Assembly (NCBI GenBank): GCA_947313765.1
Contig: CAMZNQ010000151.1
Location: 1 to 13,503, forward strand
Reading direction: 5' to 3'
DNA: 13,503 nt
DNA from: an uncultured Sulfurovum sp.
GTDB taxonomy: Bacteria > Campylobacterota > Campylobacteria > Campylobacterales > Sulfurovaceae
Shown here: positions 1-6,911 of the stretch, in pieces
Position numbering within the stretch: the stretch's first letter is position 1
Layout of the letters: each line of letters opens with the position of its first letter
Made by a program: the position numbers and the translations under genes
Notes under the pieces: model-generated
What the model saw: the letters and a program-made list of their open reading frames with translations, nothing else
What the model was told of the DNA's origin: nothing
Database searches by the model: none

Positions 1-122
1 ATATCATCTCAATTATAGGATTACAATATGACCCGATTTATAGGGGATTGAAACTACCAATTAAATCCTGATGTCGCTGCCCACTGTATTACAATATGAC
101 CCGATTTATAGGGGATTGAAAC
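1..122 (+). CRISPR. Trailing end of a CRISPR array (two repeats, one full spacer)
   Basis: Two identical 35-base units lie at 20-54 and 88-122, both beginning ATTACAATATGACCCG and ending GGGGATTGAAAC. A G two bases upstream of each (18, 86) suggests a 37-base repeat with one difference (G19 versus T87). The spacer between them is 55-87, 33 bases counted with the 35-base repeat. Bases 1-19 would be the end of another spacer, so the array continues off the left edge. The ATTGAAAC 3' end resembles the 8-base crRNA 5' handle of type I and type III systems, which predicts left-to-right transcription and makes 88-122 the leader-distal repeat. No cas gene is in the window, so the subtype is undetermined. 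Confidence 0.9.
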
Positions 123-155
123 AAAAGTTATTGTAATCTCATTGGTTTTATTCCT

Positions 156-229
156 GTAGGTGTGACCATGTCACACATTACTCTTTTAGATTTCTATTTA
201 AATTTAGTGTGTGACATGGTCACACCTAC
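156..229. repeat. Inverted pair of REP-like hairpins with GTAG foot (BIME- or MITE-like)
   Basis: Bases 156-177 and 208-229 are a perfect 22-bp inverted repeat separated by 30 AT-rich bases. Each arm is itself a hairpin: GTAG followed by GTGTGAC-CAT-GTCACAC (160-176 on the plus strand; 209-225 on the minus strand). A GTAG tetranucleotide at the foot of a palindrome is the signature of REP sequences mobilised by REP-associated Y1 tyrosine transposases (TnpA_REP), and two REPs in opposite orientation make a BIME. The CTAC of the right arm is followed at once by GTAG (230-233). No target duplication is visible. The nested dyad could also stop transcription leaving the CRISPR array. The REP assignment is inference from the shape; no transposase gene is in view. 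Confidence 0.6.
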
Positions 230-259
230 GTAGATTTAAACAAACTCTTTGTATCCTAA

Positions 260-355
260 GATATTGCCTTGTGTGAATGTGATGATTTTGGACGATTTTC
301 AGAGGGAATGGGGAAGTCTGATTTGGATATTGAAAATATTTTAGAAACTCTTTAG
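260..355 (+). pseudogene. Possible C-terminal gene remnant, unrecognised
   Basis: A start-less frame runs from just after a TAA (257-259) to a TAG (353-355), encoding about 31 residues. It includes CDDFGRFSEG and ends DIENILETL, a charged, protein-like composition. There is no ATG at its front and no ribosome binding site. It lies between REP-like hairpins beside a CRISPR array, a setting where decayed genes are common. I do not recognise the family, and 31 codons in AT-rich DNA could be open by chance. The tail also carries a short direct repeat, TTTAGAAAC, at 340-348 and 351-359. Confidence 0.2.
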
Positions 356-362
356 AAACATT

Positions 363-388
363 GTCGGGGTGAGGATACCCCGACCTAC
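363..388 (-). repeat. Third GTAG-footed hairpin (REP-like), possible terminator
   Basis: Read on the minus strand this is GTAG (388-385) followed by an 8-bp GC-rich stem, GTCGGGGT/ACCCCGAC, with a six-base loop. It has the same layout as the pair at 156-229 with a different stem sequence. It lies just past the stop codon of the MFS gene. On the plus strand the stem is followed after six bases by a T-rich run (391-407), so it could end plus-strand transcripts coming from the CRISPR side. On the minus strand there is no good U-run after it, so intrinsic termination of the MFS operon is less certain. Confidence 0.5.
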
Positions 389-394
389 ACCTTT

Positions 395-1486
395 TTATTT
401 TTTTAAACTATGTACCAACAACATAACAAACGCTAATAGCGTTACAAAAGCCTCAAATAGGAAAAGATACTCTCCACTATCTCCATATACGTATCCTGCT
501 ACAAAAGAGCCAACAGAGCCACCCAATCCAAAAGAGATACCCAAAAAGAACTGTTGAGCAAGACGTTTTTGAGAGTAGAGAGAAAATACATAAGTTATGG
601 CTGTTGTGTGGTAGAGAGCAAAACTAATTGCATGAAATGATTGACTAAAGAAAGTCATCTCCAAAGAGTTAGGATAGAGATATAGGATTAGCCATCTTAA
701 AACTGTAAGAAGAGTTGCGATTTTCAATATGGTTAATAGGTTTCTTTGTAGTAGTGGCCCTTGGAAATATAGCATTATGATTTCACAAATAACGGCAAAA
801 GTCCAAAGATATGGGAAGTAATCTTTAAAACCATGTGCTGTTTCATATAGACTAAAAAATGTATAGAATCCACCAAATGCCATCTGCATTAGAAAGATGC
901 TTGTCCAAAAAGCCCAATATTTTTTTAGTGAAAAATCTTTCTCCTCTTCGCCATTTTGCATCTTCTCTTCGCTATTATAGTTTAATATGAGATAACCAAA
1001 AATAAGAGTTAAAGCAGTTGTCAATATCAATATGTAGATTGTTGTGATAGGAGATGGAGATATGGCTTTTAAAGATAGTGCAACAACAATAAACCCTACT
1101 GAACCCCACATGCGAATCTTGCCATATAGAGTTTTTGATAGCTCTTTTAGAGATATTGTCTCTACAAAAGGTAATGTAACACCCATAGATGCACCAAAGA
1201 GAAGATTTGCTAAAAAATATGTTGTAAAGTTGTTGACACTAAACGTGAAGAGTATTGAGCTTATGAGTGTAGATATTAGAGCAATGGTATATATCTTATC
1301 TGTTAATTTAAGATAATGCTTAAAGAGAAAAGGGAGTAGAAAACGCATAAATGGTGCAGCTGAGTAGATGATTCCTGTCTCTACTTTATTGTACCCAAAC
1401 CCCTCTAATGCTACGGGCATAAACATGATGTAGACCCCAACCAAAGAGAAGTAGGAGAAGTAGAATAGTGAAAGGGTAATTTTCAT
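395..1486 (-). CDS. MFS transporter, MFS_1_like (HcaT/NupG-like) family
   Basis: This 363-residue protein is hydrophobic throughout, with about 11-12 predicted inner-membrane segments and a charged central loop around residues 170-187 (NSEEKMQNGEEEKDFS) between the two halves. The motif YGKIRMWGSVGFI at residues 121-133 matches the conserved R-L/M-WGS-I/V-GF block of the MFS_1_like group, which includes the 3-phenylpropionate carrier HcaT. Members are proton-coupled solute carriers; the substrate here cannot be read from sequence. The ATG (1486-1484) shares one base with the stop of the RDD gene in a TAATG overlap, so translation is probably coupled. It is the last gene of its minus-strand operon, followed by a REP-like hairpin. 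Length is slightly short for the roughly 380-400 residues usual in the family, but both ends look intact. Confidence 0.85.
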   Translation of the reverse strand: MKITLSLFYFSYFSLVGVYIMFMPVALEGFGYNKVETGIIYSAAPFMRFLLPFLFKHYLKLTDKIYTIALISTLISSILFTFSVNNFTTYFLANLLFGASMGVTLPFVETISLKELSKTLYGKIRMWGSVGFIVVALSLKAISPSPITTIYILILTTALTLIFGYLILNYNSEEKMQNGEEEKDFSLKKYWAFWTSIFLMQMAFGGFYTFFSLYETAHGFKDYFPYLWTFAVICEIIMLYFQGPLLQRNLLTILKIATLLTVLRWLILYLYPNSLEMTFFSQSFHAISFALYHTTAITYVFSLYSQKRLAQQFFLGISFGLGGSVGSFVAGYVYGDSGEYLFLFEAFVTLLAFVMLLVHSLKK

Positions 1487-1995
1487 TAACTATTTTTTGA
1501 ATTATCTTGTTCAACAATTACACAACTATTACTTATAAAATCGTGTAGTGTTCGGCTATCTTTCCTAAAAATCATTACAAACCATGCAATCGGAATTATT
1601 AGAGTAAGAACAAGTGTAATATTTCTAAATATAATAGAGAATAGAGATGGTTTCTCTAAAGTTGTATAATCTATAACTCTTAAACTTTGAGAACGCTCCC
1701 CAGGTGTTCTTCCTTTATCCCTATACATAAAGATAGTCATTAATAGTATAAATGGGAGAAGAGAGTACCCCCAAGTTAAAAGTTTCTCATGAGATGCATC
1801 TTCTAAACTCCCCATAACTACATATATTACAAAATATATAAATGGTATAAATAACATAAAAATATCTGTTAAAAATGCCTTAGCTCTAAGAGTACCCTTA
1901 GCAAAAGGTATCTTTGGCTTATTTACTATCTTAGTGGAAGAGTTTACTTCTACTTTACCCTTTTTTATATCTCTAAAACGTCTATTTTTTGCCAT
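1486..1995 (-). CDS. RDD family membrane protein
   Basis: This 169-residue protein has a basic, soluble N-terminus (residues 1-35) and then three hydrophobic segments (about 43-62, 75-91 and 126-144). The RDD-family signatures are visible: RAKAFLTD at 37-44, GRTPGERSQSLRVID at 95-109, an Arg in FRN near 124, and RTLHDFIS at 148-155. The ATG at 1995 is preferred over an in-frame TTG four codons upstream (2007). The ATG shares one base with the stop of the upstream outer-membrane gene (TAATG) and has a weak GGGA ahead of it, whereas the TTG has no ribosome binding site. RDD proteins are poorly characterised; some are linked to ion antiport or envelope stress. No specific function can be assigned here. 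Confidence 0.85.
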   Translation of the reverse strand: MAKNRRFRDIKKGKVEVNSSTKIVNKPKIPFAKGTLRAKAFLTDIFMLFIPFIYFVIYVVMGSLEDASHEKLLTWGYSLLPFILLMTIFMYRDKGRTPGERSQSLRVIDYTTLEKPSLFSIIFRNITLVLTLIIPIAWFVMIFRKDSRTLHDFISNSCVIVEQDNSKNS

Positions 1996-2744
1996 TAAAA
2001 ATCCCAAACCAATTGACCATAAGCACCTGTAAAATCGCTATCCATACTCAAATCATCAATATCATTAAGCTTAATCTTCATTGCCTTATATCCTACCTCT
2101 AAACCTAATCCTAAAAGGAAACTATATCTAACTCCTAATTGAGCATCATATAGAGTATTTCCATCATAGCTAACATAGTTACCCTCTGCTAGAAAACTTA
2201 AATCTGTTGAGGGAACATCAAATTGAGCCTTTGCATATAGCATTGGAATAGGTGTTTTAATCTCTGAATATTCATCAATTAGTTGTTGAGTTAAAATATT
2301 TGTACCTTTTACACTTATAAATCCATCAAGATACTTGACATTAAGCCCTAAATCTAAATTTACCCAATTATCAAGAATCTCATAATATAGAGTTAAATCA
2401 TACATCTTTAAATCAAATTCTGTATCTACATCTGTTCCAATTCCAAAAGATTCACCACCAAAACTAAATCCTTTTGTAACCTCTCCTGAACCAGAGTGTC
2501 CAAATTTATTGTAGCCCAATTTAATATTGGGAAGAATAGGAAGAGGATGTTCAAGATAGGCTTTAAGAAAAATATCTCCCTCATCAGACCATTTTAAATC
2601 TTTTTCCAAATCTACAACATCACCTTTATATTGAACCCAACCACTAGGTGCATGGTTATAATACCCAATATCTACCTCTCCACCAATAACATCAGCCATG
2701 GAGAGAGTAGTTAATAATCCACCAATTAACAATATATTTTTCAT
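1995..2744 (-). CDS. TIGR04219-like outer-membrane beta-barrel protein
   Basis: This 249-residue protein has a signal peptide with probable cleavage after LSMA (residue 17). It then has alternating polar/hydrophobic strands and ends in Phe (QLVWDF), as expected for a substrate of the outer-membrane assembly machinery. Landmarks of the TIGR04219 family are present: EHPLPILPNIKLGY, LYYEILDNWVNLDLGLNVKYLDG and PIPMLYAKAQFDVP. The family has no established biochemical role. AAAGGAG (2756-2750) lies 5 bases before the ATG. The 41-base gap from the GspF-like gene could hold an internal promoter (TATGCTAAAAT), but same-strand spacing also allows one transcript. The stop overlaps the next start (TAATG), tying its expression to the RDD and MFS genes. 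Confidence 0.85.
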   Translation of the reverse strand: MKNILLIGGLLTTLSMADVIGGEVDIGYYNHAPSGWVQYKGDVVDLEKDLKWSDEGDIFLKAYLEHPLPILPNIKLGYNKFGHSGSGEVTKGFSFGGESFGIGTDVDTEFDLKMYDLTLYYEILDNWVNLDLGLNVKYLDGFISVKGTNILTQQLIDEYSEIKTPIPMLYAKAQFDVPSTDLSFLAEGNYVSYDGNTLYDAQLGVRYSFLLGLGLEVGYKAMKIKLNDIDDLSMDSDFTGAYGQLVWDF

Positions 2745-2785
2745 AAAAGCTCCTTTATTTCTTTCTCTATTTTAGCATAAAGATT

Positions 2786-4000
2786 CTATGAAGCACCCAA
2801 ATTCATAGAGAAGATTGGTAGTAGCATTGCAGATACAATAACCCCAACAACTCCTCCAATAAAGAGCATCATAAATGGTTCTAAAAGGCTCAATAGGAGT
2901 TTAAGTCTATCATCATTCTCTTCTCTATATAGTTGTGCGATATTGCTTAGAATACTAGCAACCTCACTAGACTCCTCTCCAAGGGCTAGTGCTTGCATAA
3001 AGTTTCGTTTTGGTAAAACACCTTTTCCTCTTTGGAGTGAATGAGAGAGTTTATTTCCCTCAATCACCTTTTCAGATGCTATCTCAAAACTCTCTCTAAA
3101 TGCCGAATTTGAAAATGTAGTAGTTGCTAGTTTTACGGCATGAGCATATGATACTCCAGAGTTTAACATAAGCCCCAAGATGTAAGAGAATCTACCCAAC
3201 TCATGATTTTGAATAAGCTCCCCAATTACAGGAACTTTAAGCATCAATCCATCATAGGCTTTTTTGAAACTATTAATATATTTGTATGCAGATTTAAATA
3301 TTATGATAATAGAGATAAACCCAACTAGCAAAGCAATCCAATTTGCAGATAGAAAATCTGAAAGACTCAATACAAACTTCGTAATATCTGGTAACTCTTG
3401 CCCTGTATCTTTGAAAATACCAGTAATTTTAGGTACAACAAATGCAATAAGAAATCCTGTCATACCGATTGCAACTATGAAGATAAATAGAGGATATGCC
3501 ATGGCATTACCAACCTGCTTTTTTACCTTTGCTTGAGAGGAGAAAAATGAACCCATCTGGATAAGAACAGGAACCATCTTTCCACTCTGTCCTGCAACAT
3601 TAATGCTTTGTAAAAAGAAATCTGGTAGATGATATACCGATTGTGAACCTAAAGCGTGATATAGAGACTTACCCTCTTCAATCATAGTCTTGATTGAAGA
3701 TAGAAAAGATGAATACTTTTTCTCTTTTTTGTGTTGCCCCTCTATCAATCTAATTGCTGTTAGAATAGACATTCCTGAATTTAGATATGATGATAACTCT
3801 TTAGCAAAAGAACTCAATAGTGGGCCGGGCATCTCTCTTTGTGAAAAATTTTTCTTATTAATTTGTGATGTCTCTTGGATATTTTGATAGAAAATCCCTT
3901 GAGCTTTTAGTTTCTGTTTTGCCTCTTCTATGGTTGAGGCCTCAATTGTACCTTTAGAGCCTTTACCTTGTTTTGTTATACCTTTATATTTAAATAACAT
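2786..4000 (-). CDS. gspF: Type II secretion system F family protein (GspF/PilC-like)
   Basis: This 404-residue inner-membrane platform protein has the usual length and layout. It starts with a short domain (FKYKGITKQGKGSKGTIEA, then STIEEAKQKLKAQGI). Two T2SSF domains follow, at about 64-190 and 268-395. Three membrane segments lie at about 168-190, 219-236 and 373-396. Each repeat has the conserved AxxSGxxxxxAI/V-type start (LSSYLNSGMSILTAI; LGLMLNSGVSYAHAV). The C-terminal SLLEPFMMLFIGGVVGVIVSAMLLPIFSMN resembles GspF slightly more than PilC. In type II secretion or type IV pilus machines this protein couples the cytoplasmic ATPase to the pseudopilus. No other secretion or pilus gene is in the window, so its machine is unknown. 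The ATG has only a weak AAGG about 11 bases upstream. Confidence 0.85.
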   Translation of the reverse strand: MLFKYKGITKQGKGSKGTIEASTIEEAKQKLKAQGIFYQNIQETSQINKKNFSQREMPGPLLSSFAKELSSYLNSGMSILTAIRLIEGQHKKEKKYSSFLSSIKTMIEEGKSLYHALGSQSVYHLPDFFLQSINVAGQSGKMVPVLIQMGSFFSSQAKVKKQVGNAMAYPLFIFIVAIGMTGFLIAFVVPKITGIFKDTGQELPDITKFVLSLSDFLSANWIALLVGFISIIIIFKSAYKYINSFKKAYDGLMLKVPVIGELIQNHELGRFSYILGLMLNSGVSYAHAVKLATTTFSNSAFRESFEIASEKVIEGNKLSHSLQRGKGVLPKRNFMQALALGEESSEVASILSNIAQLYREENDDRLKLLLSLLEPFMMLFIGGVVGVIVSAMLLPIFSMNLGAS

Positions 4001-4032
4001 ATTATTAAAAACCTTACTTTGTTTTTTAAGAT

Positions 4033-4038
4033 ATTATA
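4033..4038 (-). promoter_or_regulatory. Putative -10 box for the GspF-like gene
   Basis: On the minus strand this is a perfect TATAAT (context AAGTATAATATC) 33 bases ahead of the GspF-like ATG in the 123-base divergent gap. No TTGACA-like -35 is evident, which is common in Campylobacterota promoters. The gap is AT-rich, so a chance match is possible. A TATAAA at 4094-4099 could serve the divergent plus-strand gene. Confidence 0.4.
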
Positions 4039-4123
4039 CTTAAATTTTTTTCTTTTTAGCATATAAGAAAGAGTGATTTTTACGCTATCATTTTATAAAT
4101 CAAAAAGAATTGGAGTATAAATT

Positions 4124-6766
4124 TTGAATAAATTTCTATTTTCTACTATATCTCTTACATACTTTCTATCAGCAGGGGTTGTTGTTCCTGATGACTATTT
4201 TATCTCTGAAGATGAAAATATCTCATACATCTACTCTAAAGAGTATCAAGGGATATTGCCTAATATAAAAGAGTATCAAGAGAAGATTATCAAGGGTTAT
4301 GAAGATGAGTATGGTTATGAGTTTGATGATAGACTATATGTAGGTTTGGCATCATTTAAAAATGAGGTTGCTAATGGCTTCTCTACACAGATTCCATTTA
4401 ATTCACAGCTATTATATGGGGCTGGAGCAGGATATATTGACTACTTCTCATTCTCCTCTTGGTTGAAGACATTGATTATTCATGAGACAGCTCACAATTT
4501 TCAGATAAATCCCAAAGAGAATAGTTTATCAAAAATTTCTCATAAGATTTTTGGAAATACTCCAATAACATTTTTACCTCTTTTACCTCTTTTTCCAATT
4601 CCAAATATTACAGATAGTCCCTTTATCTTAGAGGGGATCGCTGTTATGAATGAGTCTTGCTATGGTAATGGTGGACGACTATTCTCTGGCTATGCTCTAG
4701 CAGAGCTTATTGCATTGGCAAAAGCAGATAAGATTACTCCATCTCTTATGTATAATGATACTCTATCTTTTCCTTACGGAGAACATTTCTATCTAATTGG
4801 TGGGTTTTTTCAGCAGTTTTTAGTTGAAAGATATGGGATAAAAAGAGTCAACTCATACTTTAAAACTTACGCTAAACAACCTTTTCCTTTTTTTACAAAC
4901 TGGGTATTTAAAGAGCAGTTTGGAGAAGATTTTGAATCTCTGTTAGCTAAATTTGTACAAAAGGTAAAAAGAGAGCATGAGAGCTTTAAAGTTACAGAGG
5001 GAGAGGTTATCTCTCAAAGTAAAGTTTTTGTACCCTTTAATGTTGGCAAAGATGAAATCTATACTCTAATTTCAGATATGACCTCATCTCCAAGGGTTTT
5101 AAGAGTAGATAAGAGGAGTAAAAAGGTAGATTATGAAGATGGTTCATGGAGAGTTGGAGAGATTTTTAAATATAAATCAGATTACTACACTCAAAGCTCT
5201 TCAAGAGTCTCTCCAACTAAGATTAGTATGGGTCTTTTTAACAGAGATGGATATTTGCTAGAGGGTACAGAGTCTAAGGTTATTCAGGGTTTTACATCTA
5301 AAGGTAAAATGGTATATTTTGATGTTCCAAGCTCCATAGAGACTCCACAAGTATATGTTGATGGAGAGTTCTACACTCAAAGCCACTCCTCCATATCTGT
5401 TCATGGAGATGATTTATACTATTTTAAACAGGAGAAAGAGAGACGCATACTATATAAAAATAGGAAAGCACTCTTTGAGTATGTAGGACATTATGGTTTT
5501 GTGACTGATATATCTGATGATATTGTATATTTCATAGCTCCAAGTAAAGATGGCTCTTCTCTCTACTCTTTAGAAAATGGAAAAGTCAAGAGAGTTATTA
5601 AGGGTGATGATGTTATCGACTTTAAACTTCTAAACTCTAAAGAGGGAGTTGTAGCTACTATTGGAGCAGAGGGGTATATATATAAAATTGTAAAATTATC
5701 TAAAGCCACATCTATGAGACCATTTGAGTTTAAGATTGAAAATAGTAAAGAGTTAAAAGAGATTTTTAGTGAAGATAAAGATAAAAAGCCTCTTAACTTT
5801 GATAGTTATAACTCTCTATATGAACTAAAACATAGCTCAATAGACCAATCTATGGGATATGGTTCATATAGTGGATTTGGAGTAGATGTTAATCTAAATT
5901 TCACAGACCCTTTAATGCAAAATTCACTATCTATCCCCATATCTTATGATAGTAGAAGAACAATTATTGGTGCTAGATATGAGAATAGCTCTTCTCCTTT
6001 AGAGTTTGGTGGAGCAGTATATGGAGTATATACTAATGGAAATCTTAATAGCAATCTAAGAGATTATGGAGTAGATTTATATCTTCACTATCCATTCTTA
6101 GCCACAGGCTACTGGAGAGGTTCAACCACATTAGCATATACAAAAGCTTATGATAATATATATAGAGAGCCATTAACTCTATCTGTAGATATTTTAAACA
6201 ATAAAGAGTTTGGAATAAGTAAATATCCAAATAGTTTCAATGGACTATCTCTATTTGTAACAGAAGATAGAGATTATAATATTTTTGGAGCTTCTTATGG
6301 TTGGGAGCATGATATGCCTTGGGAGAGTTATATAGGAGTTAAAGGAAAATATCTGAAGAGTAGTATGGTAGATTTTGCAATGGAAAAAGGGGTAGAGATT
6401 GGTAACAGTTCTAGCAAAATAGAGTCCGATAGAGGCTTTGTAGATATTCCAACGGCAAACCATACAACCTATGCTGATGAGGTTAAAGTGGGTGAGTTTA
6501 GTTTAAAAAAGGTCTTTAATGGCTCTATATATAGCTACTCATTTCCAGTCTCACTTCAAAGAGAGTCTCTCTACTTTAAACAGCGACTCTATGATATTGA
6601 CTTTACAAAAGAAATTAACAAAAAATATAATGAAACGGTTATTGGAGTTGAGGCTGATTTACTCTTTTTGCATAAAATTCCACTACCTCTATCTTTTGAG
6701 TATCTATACAACCCAGATATTATAGATAGAGAGCAGTTTAGAGTAATGTTTGGAGGAAGTTTTTAA
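4124..6766 (+). CDS. Outer-membrane metallopeptidase: gluzincin domain, propeller-like middle, C-terminal barrel
   Basis: An 880-residue exported protein. The start is a TTG with GGAG at 4112-4115, 8 bases upstream; it gives a signal peptide (MNKFLFSTISLTYFLSAG). Residues 30-290 hold a zinc-peptidase-like domain: H120-E121-T-A-H124 supplies two histidines and the catalytic Glu, and E170 in FILEGIAVMNE fits the third gluzincin ligand. Residues 300-550 are short beta repeats with DG and SKDGSSLYSLENG turns, resembling a TolB/PD40-type propeller. Residues 590-880 alternate like a transmembrane barrel and end FRVMFGGSF, with a terminal Phe typical of outer-membrane proteins. The order peptidase, propeller, barrel suggests a protease tethered to the outer membrane; which side it faces is not visible. 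I do not recognise a named family. It lies alone between a divergent gap and a 145-base gap before the RND genes. Confidence 0.7.
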   Translation: MNKFLFSTISLTYFLSAGVVVPDDYFISEDENISYIYSKEYQGILPNIKEYQEKIIKGYEDEYGYEFDDRLYVGLASFKNEVANGFSTQIPFNSQLLYGAGAGYIDYFSFSSWLKTLIIHETAHNFQINPKENSLSKISHKIFGNTPITFLPLLPLFPIPNITDSPFILEGIAVMNESCYGNGGRLFSGYALAELIALAKADKITPSLMYNDTLSFPYGEHFYLIGGFFQQFLVERYGIKRVNSYFKTYAKQPFPFFTNWVFKEQFGEDFESLLAKFVQKVKREHESFKVTEGEVISQSKVFVPFNVGKDEIYTLISDMTSSPRVLRVDKRSKKVDYEDGSWRVGEIFKYKSDYYTQSSSRVSPTKISMGLFNRDGYLLEGTESKVIQGFTSKGKMVYFDVPSSIETPQVYVDGEFYTQSHSSISVHGDDLYYFKQEKERRILYKNRKALFEYVGHYGFVTDISDDIVYFIAPSKDGSSLYSLENGKVKRVIKGDDVIDFKLLNSKEGVVATIGAEGYIYKIVKLSKATSMRPFEFKIENSKELKEIFSEDKDKKPLNFDSYNSLYELKHSSIDQSMGYGSYSGFGVDVNLNFTDPLMQNSLSIPISYDSRRTIIGARYENSSSPLEFGGAVYGVYTNGNLNSNLRDYGVDLYLHYPFLATGYWRGSTTLAYTKAYDNIYREPLTLSVDILNNKEFGISKYPNSFNGLSLFVTEDRDYNIFGASYGWEHDMPWESYIGVKGKYLKSSMVDFAMEKGVEIGNSSSKIESDRGFVDIPTANHTTYADEVKVGEFSLKKVFNGSIYSYSFPVSLQRESLYFKQRLYDIDFTKEINKKYNETVIGVEADLLFLHKIPLPLSFEYLYNPDIIDREQFRVMFGGSF

Positions 6767-6827
6767 CTTATTTTCTTAATTTAAGAGTAAAAATAACTCA
6801 TATTAGTTAAACACTATATTTAATAAT

Positions 6828-6845
6828 ATAGATTATATTATCTAT
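6828..6845. promoter_or_regulatory. AT-rich dyad upstream of the RND operon
   Basis: ATAGAT-TATATT-ATCTAT is a perfect 6-bp inverted repeat 66 bases before the RND start. A similar outer pair, ATAGAT...ATCTAT, occurs in the dyad ahead of the M48 gene (11722-11748). It could be an operator or part of the promoter region. A run of seven T's follows at 6851-6857, but the stem is all weak pairs and the run is too far away for a convincing terminator. Confidence 0.25.
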
Positions 6846-6900
6846 TAAGCTTTTTTTAGTTATCTTATTTCATAAATAATTATTATGTATTATGATAACA

Positions 6901-6904
6901 GGAG
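6901..6904 (+). promoter_or_regulatory. Shine-Dalgarno that fixes the RND N-half start
   Basis: GGAG in the context ACAGGAG lies 7 bases before the ATG at 6912. An in-frame ATG nine codons earlier (6885) has no ribosome binding site and adds residues MYYDNRSVL that do not look like the family's N-terminus, so 6912 is preferred. Confidence 0.75.
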
Positions 6905-6911
6905 TGTATTA

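Noticed and set aside
1044..1316. Plus-strand reading frame opposite the MFS gene
   Set aside because: It is antisense to a clear MFS coding region and has no family features.
1996..2007. TTG start four codons upstream for the RDD gene
   Set aside because: No Shine-Dalgarno, and the ATG at 1995 forms a typical TAATG overlap with the upstream stop.
3264..3536. Plus-strand reading frame opposite the GspF-like gene
   Set aside because: It is antisense to conserved T2SSF domain sequence and looks like a shadow.
6045..6463. Minus-strand reading frames inside the 880-residue gene
   Set aside because: They are short, lack ribosome binding sites and oppose the barrel coding sequence.
6824..6857. 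Rho-independent terminator after the 880-residue gene
   Set aside because: The stem is entirely weak pairs and the T-run begins about 11 bases after it.
6885..6911. Upstream in-frame ATG for the RND N-half
   Set aside because: No ribosome binding site precedes it, while GGAG lies 7 bases before the ATG at 6912 and within this extension.
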